DNA of 64,000 nt from Haliclystus octoradiatus (Eukaryota > Cnidaria > Staurozoa > Stauromedusae > Haliclystidae): assembly GCA_916610825.1 (NCBI GenBank), contig OU744448.1, positions 7,240,650-7,304,649 of the forward strand, in the 5' to 3' direction. Positions within the stretch are counted from its first letter, which is position 1. Every line of letters begins with the position of its first letter. Position numbers and translations under genes: made by a program. Below the pieces are notes generated by a model. That model searched no databases. It was not told where the DNA came from and was given only the letters and a program-made list of their open reading frames with translations. Below are positions 1 to 32,800 of this stretch, one piece after another.

Positions 1-231
1 ATGATAATGATAACGATTTCTTGGAGTTGGTATTTCGTAATGATTAAAATGCTGTTTCAAAAACAATTCAAATATCAAAAGCATTGAATATTGAATGTTG
101 TATTTTCACAGAAATTTGTTACTATAATTATTATCTCATTAGCCGACCATTTAATTAGTATTGCATTTTCCTTCGAATACTTCAGGAAGCATCATTTCTG
201 TTGTAAATCATTATGTTTGATCGTATTCTAG
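1..231 (+). other. 3' part of intron in homeobox gene
   Basis: AT-rich non-coding sequence ending in a clear splice acceptor (TTCTAG at 226-231) directly before the homeodomain-helix-3 exon. The earlier exons of the gene lie left of the window. Confidence 0.7.
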
Positions 232-774
232 GTGTGGTTCAAGAATCGTCGTGCCAAATTTCGTAAACATCAACGCGTTGGTTCATCAAATGCATCTCAA
301 AAATCACAAGAAATTACATCAAAACAACCACCAATGGCAACCAATTGTGAAACAGCTTTACCTTATAGCAGCTACCCCTCTACGTATTGTTGTCCTCAAC
401 GTGTTCCAGACATCAGTTACGAAGGAGAGAATTTATGGTCAAGAATGTTACCTTATTATCGGACCACACCGTCAAATATTGACATGAATAATCCACATCT
501 TATGGGTAAACCAAGTAGCATACAATCGCCTCTTTACAATAATCCAATGTATCATCCTACAAACTGTTATGGTCGATGTCACCACCATCATCATCATCAT
601 CATAATATGACGTCATCTTTAGGATCTCATAACGAAGCAATGGAATCGGCTTTTGGTGAAAATGAGAGTAATAAATATTTGAGTTATCCATCTTTAACTG
701 GGGATATTGTAAAGAATAGAAATGGACTACAGCATAATATTTTTTCAAACAATACAGTATTGCAAACTGAATAG
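232..774 (+). CDS. K50 paired-like homeobox protein, last coding exon (Dmbx-like)
   Basis: This exon encodes the end of homeodomain helix 3 followed by the C-terminal part of a transcription factor. It opens in phase 0 with VWFKNRRAKFRKHQR, so homeodomain residue 50 is Lys (the DNA-contact residue typical of Otx, Gsc, Pitx and Dmbx). The AKFRK wording after it is closest, from memory, to Dmbx (AKFRKKQR). The intron before homeodomain residue 47 is a common position in paired-like genes. The remaining roughly 165 residues are Ser/Asn/Tyr-rich, with a run of eight His at about 583-606. I see no OAR motif. The stop is TAG at 772-774. The homeobox assignment is firm; the Dmbx assignment is tentative because helices 1 and 2 are outside the window. 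Confidence 0.8.
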   Translation: MWFKNRRAKFRKHQRVGSSNASQKSQEITSKQPPMATNCETALPYSSYPSTYCCPQRVPDISYEGENLWSRMLPYYRTTPSNIDMNNPHLMGKPSSIQSPLYNNPMYHPTNCYGRCHHHHHHHHNMTSSLGSHNEAMESAFGENESNKYLSYPSLTGDIVKNRNGLQHNIFSNNTVLQTE

Positions 775-953
775 AAATGGTAATAGAGATCGTAATTATG
801 ATTCTAAATAGTTATTTGTAGTACTTTCTAGTAATTTTAACCTTCAAATCGAGCCTTCAAACTATTTAGCAATTTTACATTTTGCTTGATAACTATCCAT
901 CGTCTTATTTATTATAGTAATGATATGCGATAAAAATAACACAGATGAATTAT

Positions 954-1133
954 CACTATGAGATTTTAAAGTACTTAAATTACACTGAAAATATGCTGAA
1001 AAGGTACTGAAATAATACTGATTGATTTTCAGTACATTTTAGATATTGAACATCTACTAAAATTTTTAGTACTTTTTCTGTATATTTGCAGTAGATTTTC
1101 AGTATATTTTCAGTACTTTAAAATCTCATAGTG
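954..1133. mobile_element. Short palindromic element with CACTA-type ends
   Basis: A 180-bp foldback sequence. The left end CACTATGAGATTTTAAAG is repeated inverted at the right end (CTTTAAAATCTCATAGTG). It is flanked by TAT on both sides (951-953 and 1134-1136), consistent with a 3-bp target duplication. CACTA termini with a 2-3-bp duplication suggest a CMC/EnSpm-type non-autonomous element. The interior is made of degenerate repeats of ACTGAAAATNTACTG. Confidence 0.6.
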
Positions 1134-1144
1134 TATCATGCAAT

Positions 1145-1150
1145 AATAAA
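1145..1150 (+). promoter_or_regulatory. Candidate poly(A) signal of homeobox gene
   Basis: AATAAA about 370 bases after the stop codon of the homeobox exon. It is the first canonical hexamer downstream that I found; the motif is common by chance in AT-rich DNA. Confidence 0.35.
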
Positions 1151-1967
1151 CAATCTTATTATTGAATATATACAGTCGTTATAGTTTACCTCAGTACGAC
1201 CCAGCTAAACAAAATATTTTACAAAGTATTGAAGAAAAACAAACCATCCTTTATGTCTTTAGTATATTATTGATTAAATAAATCCATGAGAAAAATACTA
1301 TTAATATTTAAAATGCTTGAATAATCATAGTTTAACCTAATACTAAAAGTGGTATTAGTATAATAATCACGAGTTCGAATTATAGAACTTTTCGTGTAAT
1401 CAAGAATATAGTTTGGCCTGGTTCACTTTTCTAATATCCGAGAATAATTTAATGGCGGGCACTAATGTTAACATCCCTGTCAGAAATATTCAGCCCATGT
1501 CGGGGACATGTTTGGTAATATCTTTTTCAAGTATTGATTCAAATATTTTCTATAATAGCCCCCACGTCTGGAGAGTTTTTCCCTTGTTAGGGAAATCCTG
1601 GTGCAACCGGCCTGTCAAAACAAAACTCAGCATTATGTTTTGATATTATCTAAATTTGTAGTTTCTCTAGATAATTAGATAAATCATTTGTCGTATTCTT
1701 CCTATTCTGCCCTCCTATGTTTCATTTCAAGTGCTAGTTATTAAAATAATTATTGGAATTGTTATTAAGTAACATGCAGTTATTAAAATGACAACATACA
1801 TTAGACAAGTAGGCCTAACTTGTTTCTGGCAATATAGTCGAGTCATTCGTCAGCACTGCTCAGGTGTCAAATGAACAGGCGACTGACATCAACATACATG
1901 ATGGCTAGGTGGGCCAGAGTTAACCTTAGGGTACACCCTCCAGCTACAGCCATTAGAATTGCGTCGA

Positions 1968-2373
1968 GGTAAGGTCCGATCTGAGAATGGTGTACAAAAT
2001 GCTAAATGGAATTGTAGACGTTGATGTTGATATATACACTATTTAAAATCTAATCAACGCCCTGGAATCAACGACAAAATATGTTACTACATATTATCAG
2101 GCAAAGAGTTCCATATATTTACTAAAATGGAACCAGTAACATTTCTACAACTAACTGGAGCTAACAGTAAAGAGTGACAATAAAAGAATGAATTATAGAA
2201 GGGGTCATTCTTTAATGTTAGCTCAACTTGGTTGTAGAAATATTACCGTTGGCTCCATTTTTTGTAACCGTGTTGTACATATATGGAACTCTTTGCCTGA
2301 TAATGTAGTAACATCCAAAACAATTACGCAATTTAACAATAAAATAATAATAATAACAACAACAACAACAATC
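1968..2373 (+). pseudogene. LINE reverse transcriptase 3' end, degraded
   Basis: Two fragments of the C-terminal region of a CR1/Jockey-like LINE open reading frame. The first (about 1968-2045) reads RRSDLRMVYKMLNGIVD-like. The second (about 2188-2340) contains the typical RVVHIWNSLPDNVV followed by a TITQFNNKI end. They are in broken frames, and the region ends in an (AAT)/(AAC)n tail at about 2340-2373. It is a 5'-truncated, dead copy. Confidence 0.65.
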
Positions 2374-3170
2374 TAACAGACATTACCTCTCTCCGCATTG
2401 CAAAACGTTCCCACAGATACTAATAAATAGCACAAATCAATCACTATTATAACAAAGTAAAATATCGTAACTATAGAAAACAATATTATAGGTTTTATCT
2501 AAGTGGAATCTCAATCTTTCTTTTAATAACCTGTCAATTATCTATATAATTTAATGTTGACAAATATATCTATCTATATCTGTATCTGTCCACCTCTCGG
2601 GATAAAAATCATATTCTCTTGTCATTGTCACCGTCATAATCACTGTCGTATTTAACGTCACGGTCACCGCTTCCATACTCTCATTATATTTATGTCACTC
2701 TGCTCTTATCATACCATTGTCCCACGGTTGACAAGAATGTAAATATGTAATATCTTGGAAAAACAATGAATTTCCAATAATAATAACGAAAGACGTACTC
2801 CTTCAGTAACATGCTAAAGATTATGTATCTATATGGCATTTGAGAGTGTCTTTCAAAGTATGGTTTGCTCAAACACAGGACACTGTAAGTTAAGTGAATA
2901 GCCAAATTTAAAATAGCACAGTTGAGTTACGCAAAATTTTTATCTGCATACAAACCTGTTTTGTATATAGGCCTAGCTAGACTTAAAGAACAGCACTTTA
3001 TGCACCAAGTAATATCCAAGGTTTTTTTTACCGTGTCTCGTGTAAAATTGCGATAACTGTCAGAAACGTGTGCTGTTAAAACAACAGAACTTGACTATTG
3101 ACTATCTATTGGCCGTGACAAGTTACACGACCATGAAGAAGGGTCACTGCAAATAATCTAGAGAGGTTTA

Positions 3171-3646
3171 GGCCCTGTTTACAAGGAGGGCGAGTTACTC
3201 GGGTAGGCGAGTTATCGGGTTAGCGAGTTACCCGGGTCTATTGTTTATGCGCGTTCTGTTTACAAGCAAAGTGAGAAAGTTGTCTCGCCCACCCGAGTAA
3301 CTCGCCTACCCGAGTTACTCGCCTTGGCAGACCGGGTAACCCGCCTACCCAAGACAACTTTCTGTCACTTTTTGACTTGTAAAAGGAAATAGGCGAGTAA
3401 CTCGGGTAGGCGGGTTAAAATTAAAAATGGTAGCTTTAATTTTCTATTGTTTCGAACGTTTCTGCTGTAGACATCTTTTGTTCTCTAATCGTTCCATTTC
3501 AGCTCGCATGCTTAGATTGGCTTCAAATTATTTAACTCGGGTAGGCGGGTTACTCAGGTGACCCTTGTAAACACACAACACATTTTAACTCGGTAAGGCG
3601 AGTAACTCGCCTACCCGGGTAACTCGCCCTCCTTGTAAACAGGGCC
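3171..3646. mobile_element. PIF/Harbinger-like MITE, 476 bp
   Basis: Long terminal inverted repeats start GGCCCTGTTTACAAGGAGGG and end with its inverse, followed inward by repeats of GCGAGTTACTCGGGTAGG in both orientations. It is flanked by TTA on both sides (3168-3170 and 3647-3649). A TTA target duplication with GGCCCTGTTTACA ends is the hallmark of PIF/Harbinger elements. It is GC-rich compared with its surroundings and has no coding capacity. Confidence 0.75.
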
Positions 3647-3893
3647 TTAGATGTAGTACTGGTACCGGTTCAAGTTCATGTTTAGTCGATAGGAAGATTG
3701 GGTTCTACCAGTACTCGTTCTTTCAAAACAAGACGTTTGATTCAATAAAATAAAACCTCAGTTTCTGTTTTCCAGGTAAATAGAAAATTCAGACATTTTT
3801 ACAAGATTCGTTATGATTTCATGTAGAAATTTTATAGGGAAAATATAATTTTATTAAAAAAAAGCGAAAGTAAAACCAAAACAAACCAAAACA

Positions 3894-4430
3894 GTGAAAT
3901 CAAAACTTATAGGTTACCCTGTGGTTCATGACTTGCACCGAAAGGTGTTCCAAAACAAGGAGGTTAGTGCACGCTCCAGAGCAAAGGGGCTTCCCCCAAT
4001 GTGCAGAAGTGATGCGCAACGAGAAAGATGTACTTGTAGCTGTACCTGTACTAAATCTAAACCTCCCAGATATCAACTCTACACACCGACTCATGGCCCT
4101 TTATGATACTCCGGTAACCACAGTAAACAATAGTACAGGCCTACCGGGTAACATAATTGCTCACGTCCAGCAATAATGAATAAATATTCCCAATGAATTT
4201 CAGGCAGTGATTGTATGCTGGGGAGGTGCAGGTGCAAGGGAACGACATTCTTACACCTTTTTTCATACACTATTGTTGCCCCTTTCTTGTGTTTGATGAC
4301 ATCACCAACAGTTTTTGATGTGAAAAGCATTGTTCCCCTACTTCTTAAACCAGGATATCATCACTGATGCAGATAATGTGGGCCGAGTTGGATAGGGGGG
4401 ACCACAAGGAGATCCCCTGTCGAACAATAG
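3894..4430. other. Unassigned, less AT-rich stretch with short open frames
   Basis: Open frames of 60-80 codons overlap on both strands here, none with a recognisable motif or splice signals. The base composition is less AT-rich than the neighbours, which suggests an old transposon fragment rather than a gene. Confidence 0.3.
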
Positions 4431-4915
4431 TAGTTATGATGTAATGCCTCAAAGACCATCCAAATGAAAAGATTAAAGTACTTTTGTCTATCTTTATAAC
4501 TAACATAACACCCAGAATAAATTATGCTTAGTCTCTGATATGCTTACTCAATTTCGTTGGCTATCAATCAGAGATAGAATAACATCCCATTAACTAATCT
4601 CAAAATAAAATTCAAGTTAGCCCCTGCTGTAGGCTACTCCCCCATCTATTCCAAACACCAAATTCCATCAGAACATGCTTGTATAATTCCCACAATGACA
4701 TCTACATTCAAGAGCCAGGTCATCAACTGTTCATGATTTCCTGAACTGTTTTTCGCAGGGGATGAGTTGAAAGTTGCTACAAGTGATACAGTAGGTTACC
4801 AAATTCACATATCTCTGGTAAAGCCCATGCATAATCTAACAATGTTAACTTAATTATATTAATTTTATTTTATTTTGATTAACTTCTTTCCTTACTTTAG
4901 TCACTAAGTTACTTA

Positions 4916-4957
4916 CTATATATATATATATATGATGATGATGATGATGATGATGAT
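4916..4957. repeat. Compound microsatellite (TA)n(TGA)n
   Basis: An alternating TA run passes directly into about eight TGA/GAT triplets, in the tail-to-tail intergenic region between the homeobox gene and TDO. Confidence 0.85.
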
Positions 4958-4999
4958 TATACAGAGTAACTCAAAATAAAACTTCATGTATAGTCACTA

Positions 5000-5005
5000 T
5001 TTATT
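5000..5005 (-). promoter_or_regulatory. Candidate poly(A) signal of TDO gene
   Basis: TTTATT on the plus strand is AATAAA on the minus strand, about 180 bases past the TDO stop codon, a normal distance for a short 3' UTR. Confidence 0.45.
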
Positions 5006-5181
5006 TACCAATCACCAATAAAATAAGAACATAAATTGACAGACACTCTTAATTTCAAATTATAATCAATGTCAATTTAGTCTTGGATTATAAATATTGT
5101 TACTTGTAATTATTAATTTAGTAACGCTTAAATAATACTTTTCTTTTTTTCGTTAAATGTATAAAAAATGTTATTACCCTT

Positions 5182-25790
<20,609 letters not shown>

Positions 25791-26808
25791 TTTTGTAGAT
25801 ACTTCTTTGGTGTCGTTTAATTATTATCAAAAGACAAAAATGCAAGAAGGCTCATTCGCTGACAAACTTTTCAGTAGCGCTCTTTGTGGTTCGTAGATTT
25901 TTTTACACATTTTGTACAATGTATGAAATTCTTTACTGGGGGAGTGTTTTTGTTATAAAAACAATAGTTAACAATAGAACCGGGTTGTTGAGAAATTAGA
26001 TTCTATCAGAAATGGGTCAATAATTCCACTGAGCTGAGCACAAGAAAGTCTCATGAAAACCATATTGAATTCAAATTATTTTATTGTTCTTAATTAGTAC
26101 ATTATGCATACAAGATAATAGTAATACAAGAAACATTTATGTCTTTACAGTCGGCAAGTTTGCAAAGCTCTTATATTTTAGTCTGCACGCATGCAAATAT
26201 ATTTTTGCTCTTCTACAGATTTCTGCATTCCACGTCAGCCCCAATTATTTGAAATTTTGTCCCCGCTCCCGCCATCCAAACCCCAACATATTACTTCTGC
26301 TGACGCCATCTCATCATCAGCTGTTTCGTCAGCGAACTAAAATTAGCATATGTAATTGAATACAAAAGCGAAACTAGAATAATGATAATAATGATATGCA
26401 GCACTATTTATTTTTGATAGTGGTATGGTGTATAGAAAAAAATTTCAGTCTCAAGGCAAGTATTCTGTTCCACTACTATAGCTTATCTGATCCTCAGAAT
26501 ATATTAATACAATCATGTCAACCCTAATATAAATTAAAATGTCAGCGACAAATACTTGCGCTCAACAACGTTATATTTTCACTTCAGAATTGGTATTCAT
26601 TTACATAACATCACACATCTCTGTAAGCATTGTAGTATCAAAGGATTAGATATCCATTATTTATTTTGTGTTATCAGCAATGACAGAAAAATGGCTATTA
26701 TAAACTTCTAAATATTTCAATATACAGATGGAGTCATAACTTTATGAACGGCAAAATTCAATTTATTGTAACAATGGCAACAATTCTATTTATCAAAGAA
26801 GTTGCAGA
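25791..26808. promoter_or_regulatory. Shared upstream region of TDO and KCNH (head-to-head)
   Basis: About 1 kb between the TDO start codon (minus) and the KCNH start codon (plus), so any bidirectional control should be here. A less AT-rich patch at about 26225-26340 has CCCGCTCCCGCC, CAGCTG and two CTGACG/CGTCAG-like words. No TATA box is placed with confidence. An open frame of 91 codons at 26084-26359 has no recognisable content. Confidence 0.4.
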
Positions 26809-26892
26809 ATGAATTCATCTGAAGCTAGTGTACACATTGAATCTAAAGTGGATTGTTTACCATGCACTAGAAGAAGATCTACAGCAGTTGGG
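26809..26892 (+). CDS. Candidate first coding exon of KCNH
   Basis: ATG followed by 27 codons ([19 protein letters not shown]..) to a strong GTAAGT donor, phase 0, matching the phase-0 start of the S1 exon. An in-frame stop lies at 26737-26739, and no other ATG comes between. The 8.8-kb gap to the next exon leaves room for missed small exons. Confidence 0.6.
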
Positions 26893-29800
26893 GTAAGTTT
26901 ATCTCATATGATTTGATTTGATAATTAAACCGGATTATATAAAAATGAAGTTACTTTCTATAGATGTATGAAACATATATAATAGATGCATAATCTAAGT
27001 TGAATCTAACACATTATACTAACATTCAAATATCGTCTAAATAAAGTAGACTTATCAAAATACTTTAAATATAAATCAATTTAGTTATTTTCAATTTTAG
27101 GCTATACATTAGTCATAGCTGTAACATTCTATTATGTATCTGCCTGTATGTAAGGCATACAAATATATCAAATCAAATCAAATCAAATCAAAATAAAATT
27201 AATTTTGAAACTAACTAATGCAGGAAAATGGGAACAAAATTTAAATCGTAAGGATTATACTTAATATAGATATTATTTGGGAAATCAATTTACTGTATCT
27301 AAATAATAATTTTCACAAGGATTTTTAAATATAATACACAAGGAGTGAATTGATAACTATCAAATCAAATACTTTAGATTGTATCTTGACTTTTATGTAA
27401 TTATTCATAACTTTTTGACTTGAAAATGCTGATATGTATTTGCATTTGATATGTACATCTTTAAAGACGCTTCGACAAAAATTTACGGGTTTATGTGCTG
27501 TACGTCGTGCAGACAATACTTACGCTTGTAAATAAATGTATGCATGCGAGTCTATACAAGAAAAATACATTCTGGCTCAGCCTTCAATTAAGTTGTAAGT
27601 TTGGAAATATATTTCAAAATTTGAAAAATTATCACTTAAAGTGTTTCTGTTCATAAATTAAGGGAACCCCCAATTAAGCTAAGCATTCCTCTCGTGTGTT
27701 CACAAAAATATGTGTAAATGCGAATTTTGTTTAAATTAATATGCATACTTTCTTAAAAATACTAACATTAATTCAACAAATTTAGATAATGTATTCTGTG
27801 AGTTAATCAAGAAAAAAAGTCATAAATATCTTTGAAAATTTGCAGAATTTTAGTTTGCCTACTGAAATCAATTTACTAACTGAAATAAAATTAATGAAAT
27901 CAAGTCACTATAGATGATGTACATTTTTTATTTGCATAATACCCATATCTCTACAATTATCATCAAATTGCATGATAACAAAGTTCGTAGAATATGTATG
28001 ACTTCATATATGTACGACTAGTTAAATTAAATAGTTATAATCATGGTTGTAATTTGAGGTTGTAACCCGAATAGGCCATTTTATTCGTAGCTATTAAAAA
28101 CAAAAATAACGCAATGATAGAATGCAATGATATAATGCAATGATAGAGCTTCTATAGCGATGCAACATTTAAGAATTTTATCAGCTACACATGCCCCCGC
28201 CCGCACAACAATGAAGGGAATCCGTGACTGAATTGCCAGCTATATAATATAAATCATGTGATCGTAACAGTGATCATTTGATGCCCAAACCAACAAACTT
28301 GCGATTGCTACTATTTTACTATTATTATATTGAACTTGCGCATTATCTATTACGTGTTTGTGACAGTTTGAACTCGAAACTGTACTTCATTCGTCAAGAT
28401 TTATCCAGATATGGAATTCCTCTGATACTCTTGTGTTAGAAATAATTCTCTGATAAATTCATGATCCTATCATTTCCTTATAGTTTTAAATTTTCAGCTG
28501 TCTTCTTTGACCACCTGCATTCATCGACCTGCCGTTTTATATCGGTGACATATTTCTTTGAATATATCTAAACCACTAACTCTGCCACGTCACAAAAATC
28601 GTGAAATCTGTTATCAAAAATAATATTACAGACATTAGCAGTCAGATTATAGTATACAATAGTTTAGTTTAATGTATTTCTCTAACGATTGTAATTTTCC
28701 TTCTGGTTGATGCTCTCAGTTTTGATAATTACTATGATGGCGCATGCTGAAAGTTAGCCAATCCCAGGTGGCCGACATCATAAATTTTGAATTTGATTAA
28801 TTTAGCATAGCTTGGCGATGTTCCATTTGATAGGGACCATGTAGGGACTAAGGGACTAATATCGATGAGGCTATATGAGCTAGCAGCGTAGATTTTTCTT
28901 GCAGTTATGCGCTGTACACTCGCCGAACTGTGCTTAAAGTGCATAACTGCATATTAGTTTCCCTATAGAGTTTGATTAATTCACACCGTCACACCTAGCC
29001 ATATATTAATCTCACTGAATTTCTGCACACCAAATATTTATTTGATTAATACGTATATCGGGTTAATGTTGATCTGTATCTATTGTTGGTATGATTAAAT
29101 CTGATATTGACATTTAAAACCGCAAGAGACTACTGTCAAACCAAAATAGTACATTGTTACGATAATGATATAACTGCAAAGTACATATAATATATGTTTG
29201 TGTTACCACGTTCATCTTCCATTAATTCAACGCGCAACTGATGATAAATTTTGGTATTCCAGTCAAGCAGTGTTTATTTAACTATTCACAACGTTTTCTG
29301 CATCGTATTCATATCATTTATAATTAGAGTTGAACAGAGTTGAAAAGTTGAGTTGTAACCCCTTTATCTGTACTAATAGCAATCTGTACTAATAGCAATG
29401 TGGCAGTAAATTTCAGTACTGTTCGAAGAAGCTTTGCTCTTTCATTATCCGAAAGCAATCCATTCGTTGGAAAAGGAAGCCCCCTATTGGGGTAATACTG
29501 ACATTACTTAACTTGTGACAAGTCTTGGCTATGACATCAAAGGTGTACAAGAGCAGGAATCAAGTTCGGACTCCGGCAGGAGTATCTGATAAATTTGAAG
29601 GAACCGGACTGGAATGAATGTCTTACCAGGCAGGAAGAGGAGCCAGAGGTGGAGTCTAGGATACAATCCTTACCAAGTTTTTATTAAACACTGAACCGGG
29701 CACTGAACACTTGAAAATTTTTTGAGTTAAGTTTTAATTATAGACAGTTAAATTGCCTATGGATTTCAGATTTTGTCAATCTTTCAATATTTTATATAAA

Positions 29801-32800
29801 TTTATTTTCTGGTTATGTAGCCTTTTTGTTTGCTAAATGTTGAGTTCAAGGGTTGATGAACTTCTTGAATCAGACGTTTTCCAATAATCGATCAATTTCC
29901 AGACATTATACAGGAATTTGTCTAAAATATTTTGGAGCCGGAGTTTGGATTTGAAGTTGGAGTCTATTTTTCTTACATTTTTGGTGCCGGACTAGTAGTC
30001 AAAAGTGCTTCTATTAGGACTTTTTCGGATTCTGAGTCTGGAAATCACAGGTGTGTGACTGCAGATTAAAATATGAAGTTTTATTCAAAAACACGTACTT
30101 AAATAATTTGCATGGATAATGTTGTTATTATTTGAAACAAGCAGATCTTTTAGGTTTGAAAAATGTCGATAAACTTGAACAGGTGTAACGAAACAGAATC
30201 TATTGATACGGTAGAAAATCTTGACAGATTTTAAATCTATCGTCTTAAAACAAGCCGATAAAAATTAGTTATCAAAAAACGTATGGATTATAGCTTCTAC
30301 TTCTCCTTTTAAGTTAGATATATATCTTCAAATTCCTATCAAACGCTTACAATCCGTGCTTATTTTTAAAATATAATTTTTGAATTGTAGACCTGTGATG
30401 TTTTATTTGATCTGGCTTGTTTCTCGAATCAGACCACCTCATTTGACTTCCATAAATTGATTATTGTGACTCAATGGTGAAGTAGATTTATGGATATCAT
30501 AACCCACAGGTTGTTTAATTTATGATTTTAACCTTTTATCTAATAACAAAAATAATAAACAATGCTATATATTGAATATTTGATTGCTGGCATGAATTTT
30601 TGCAATTCTGTCAGAAACAAAGTTCCATGTTCTTAATAAATTGCTATCCTTTTTCATGCTCGTTCACAAGAACGTCTATGTAGATCACTTGAAATAGATT
30701 TAGGATAATATGTCTGTGAAAACATACAAATACAAGCTGTTATCGTAATCAAGCCTTACCTTAAAGTATATAGTATTATACGTATCCATGGAAACATAAC
30801 ATTTAAGATCATATCGAGGCTATATCAACCTCGATGTGGAAGAGATTGAGTTTATAATGATTATAGAGAGTTATTCAAAAAGGATATTTGTAAGCAGAAT
30901 TATTTTAGACGCGGTAGTTTGTAGTGAAAAGCCGACAGTTTAATGGATGTAATTTATTGGCGGCGACAAAGTTGATTTGATCTATCTTTTCAGCAAGACC
31001 AGCTGTTTTCTATTAAAGATAATAATGGAAAAGTCAAAATGTTAACCAGACTTTTAAATTGATTTTACCGATCGGAATCTAATATATAGACACTTGCACA
31101 CAAGCCAACATATTAAAATTACTTAGCAAAATTGGAAACAAGCTATTATGAATTTTAATTGATATTATTATTATTAATATTATTAAAATTATGGATAAAA
31201 ATGCAGCAAAAGTTAGTAAAATAAGAAACATCTATATATTTCATTTATAAAAGACAAGGAAGTCTGTTAAAAGGGATATTAATTTTATCAGATTGTAACA
31301 TCACTGAGACAATGAAATAACTATGGATAAACCAACACACTTATTAATGGCAAACAACAACATGAAGGTAAATCTTTCAAAATTTATTTTATTAAAATGT
31401 TTTACTAAAAAATCTGAGAATTAGATTTATTGATATACTGTATTTATATTCATTCGGTATAAGTTTACTATATTGTTTAAACTTGGCAGGTGTTTTTTAA
31501 GGGCTAGCTTACACCATGTATACGTTTGTGCCTCCCATGGAGTGTTTTATGTTCATGACTTAATTTTAGGAATTTTAATTTCATCTATAACAAACAAAAA
31601 TGCTCGATGCTTGATAGAACATAATAAAACTATCTACATATTATATACAAGCCGAGATAATTTGATCACATTTTTTTTAATTATTGTATACATAGTCAAT
31701 CAATACCAATATTATATTATTTCTTTACATATTTTTTAATTTGCAATACTCTATCATGATTGACGAATAAATTGATAACTCGACTAAAAAAATTGATAGT
31801 TTTCATCGTTATTTTGTTTACTCGATCTTGAAAAGAAACCTGCTGTTTTTCAGCGAAAACCCTATAGGAATTGTTGTTTATAAAATTTAACTCTTGAATG
31901 TTAATAAAGTGAATTCTATTCTGTTTGAATCAAATGGGTTAAACAATACTGATATATGCAAAGCAATCCTAGCGCCGTTTTTAAATCATCACAGAGCGAC
32001 CGTCTATATTCTCCGTTTTTTATTTATTAATTATTTAATTCGCGTGATTCTTCCTTTTACACGAGCATGCAAAAGACATTTGTGTGTTATATTGTGGTAT
32101 TAATACCCTTTTTAAACAACAATAAAATGCATTACAAAACATGCAGTGGCTCTATCAACATACGCATCCGATGGTATATGCGATACTTTTATTTATATAA
32201 TCGAGATTCGAGTCTAGCTGTATGTATAATTTTCAGCTGGAACTGTGCACATATTTACAAATAGGAACTCGATAAACGACGACTTCTGTAAACAAGGAAT
32301 GAAAAGTAGCTAAACAGAAATTTTATTTCTATTAAGAACATTTTACTTGTTCTGAAGTCTGTTTTTTAAGCCAATAAATTTTTGCTTTGAGCAAAAAATT
32401 GGTTTATATTTCCAATTTTCAAGCGTTTTGGACTTGAAAGACAAAAGTGCTTGATAGTTGCAAAATATCTACAATAAAGTTTGTTCCTGTGTTTGATGCT
32501 ATCGAGGCTATTGAAGGGGTTTGGTTTTGATACAACTGCATAAGAGAGTCCACTCGATCTGTACCTGATCATATAAGACGTATTACTTCTCTAAGTCATT
32601 TAATGACATTATTTCCGTATTTTGATCTATTGTTGCTTTTCATTCTGATTATGATACATTTGAAATGTGTTGTCTTTACAATTGTACAATGGTTAATTTC
32701 TACATCCATGGATACATTTTATTAGCTCACTACTGTATAGCTATATTAGCCTATTCCTACAAAATGTTGACACATAATTCTTCAAGAAAAATATGAGCCT

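Noticed and set aside
1413..1643. Open frame of 76 codons after the homeobox gene
   Set aside because: No motif, no partner exon, and no similarity recognised.
3894..4330. Overlapping open frames on both strands
   Set aside because: No recognisable motif, no splice sites in phase, and similar lengths on both strands; reported only as an unassigned stretch.
26084..26359. Open frame of 91 codons upstream of KCNH
   Set aside because: No recognisable domain, no splice signals in phase with KCNH; lies in the shared upstream region.
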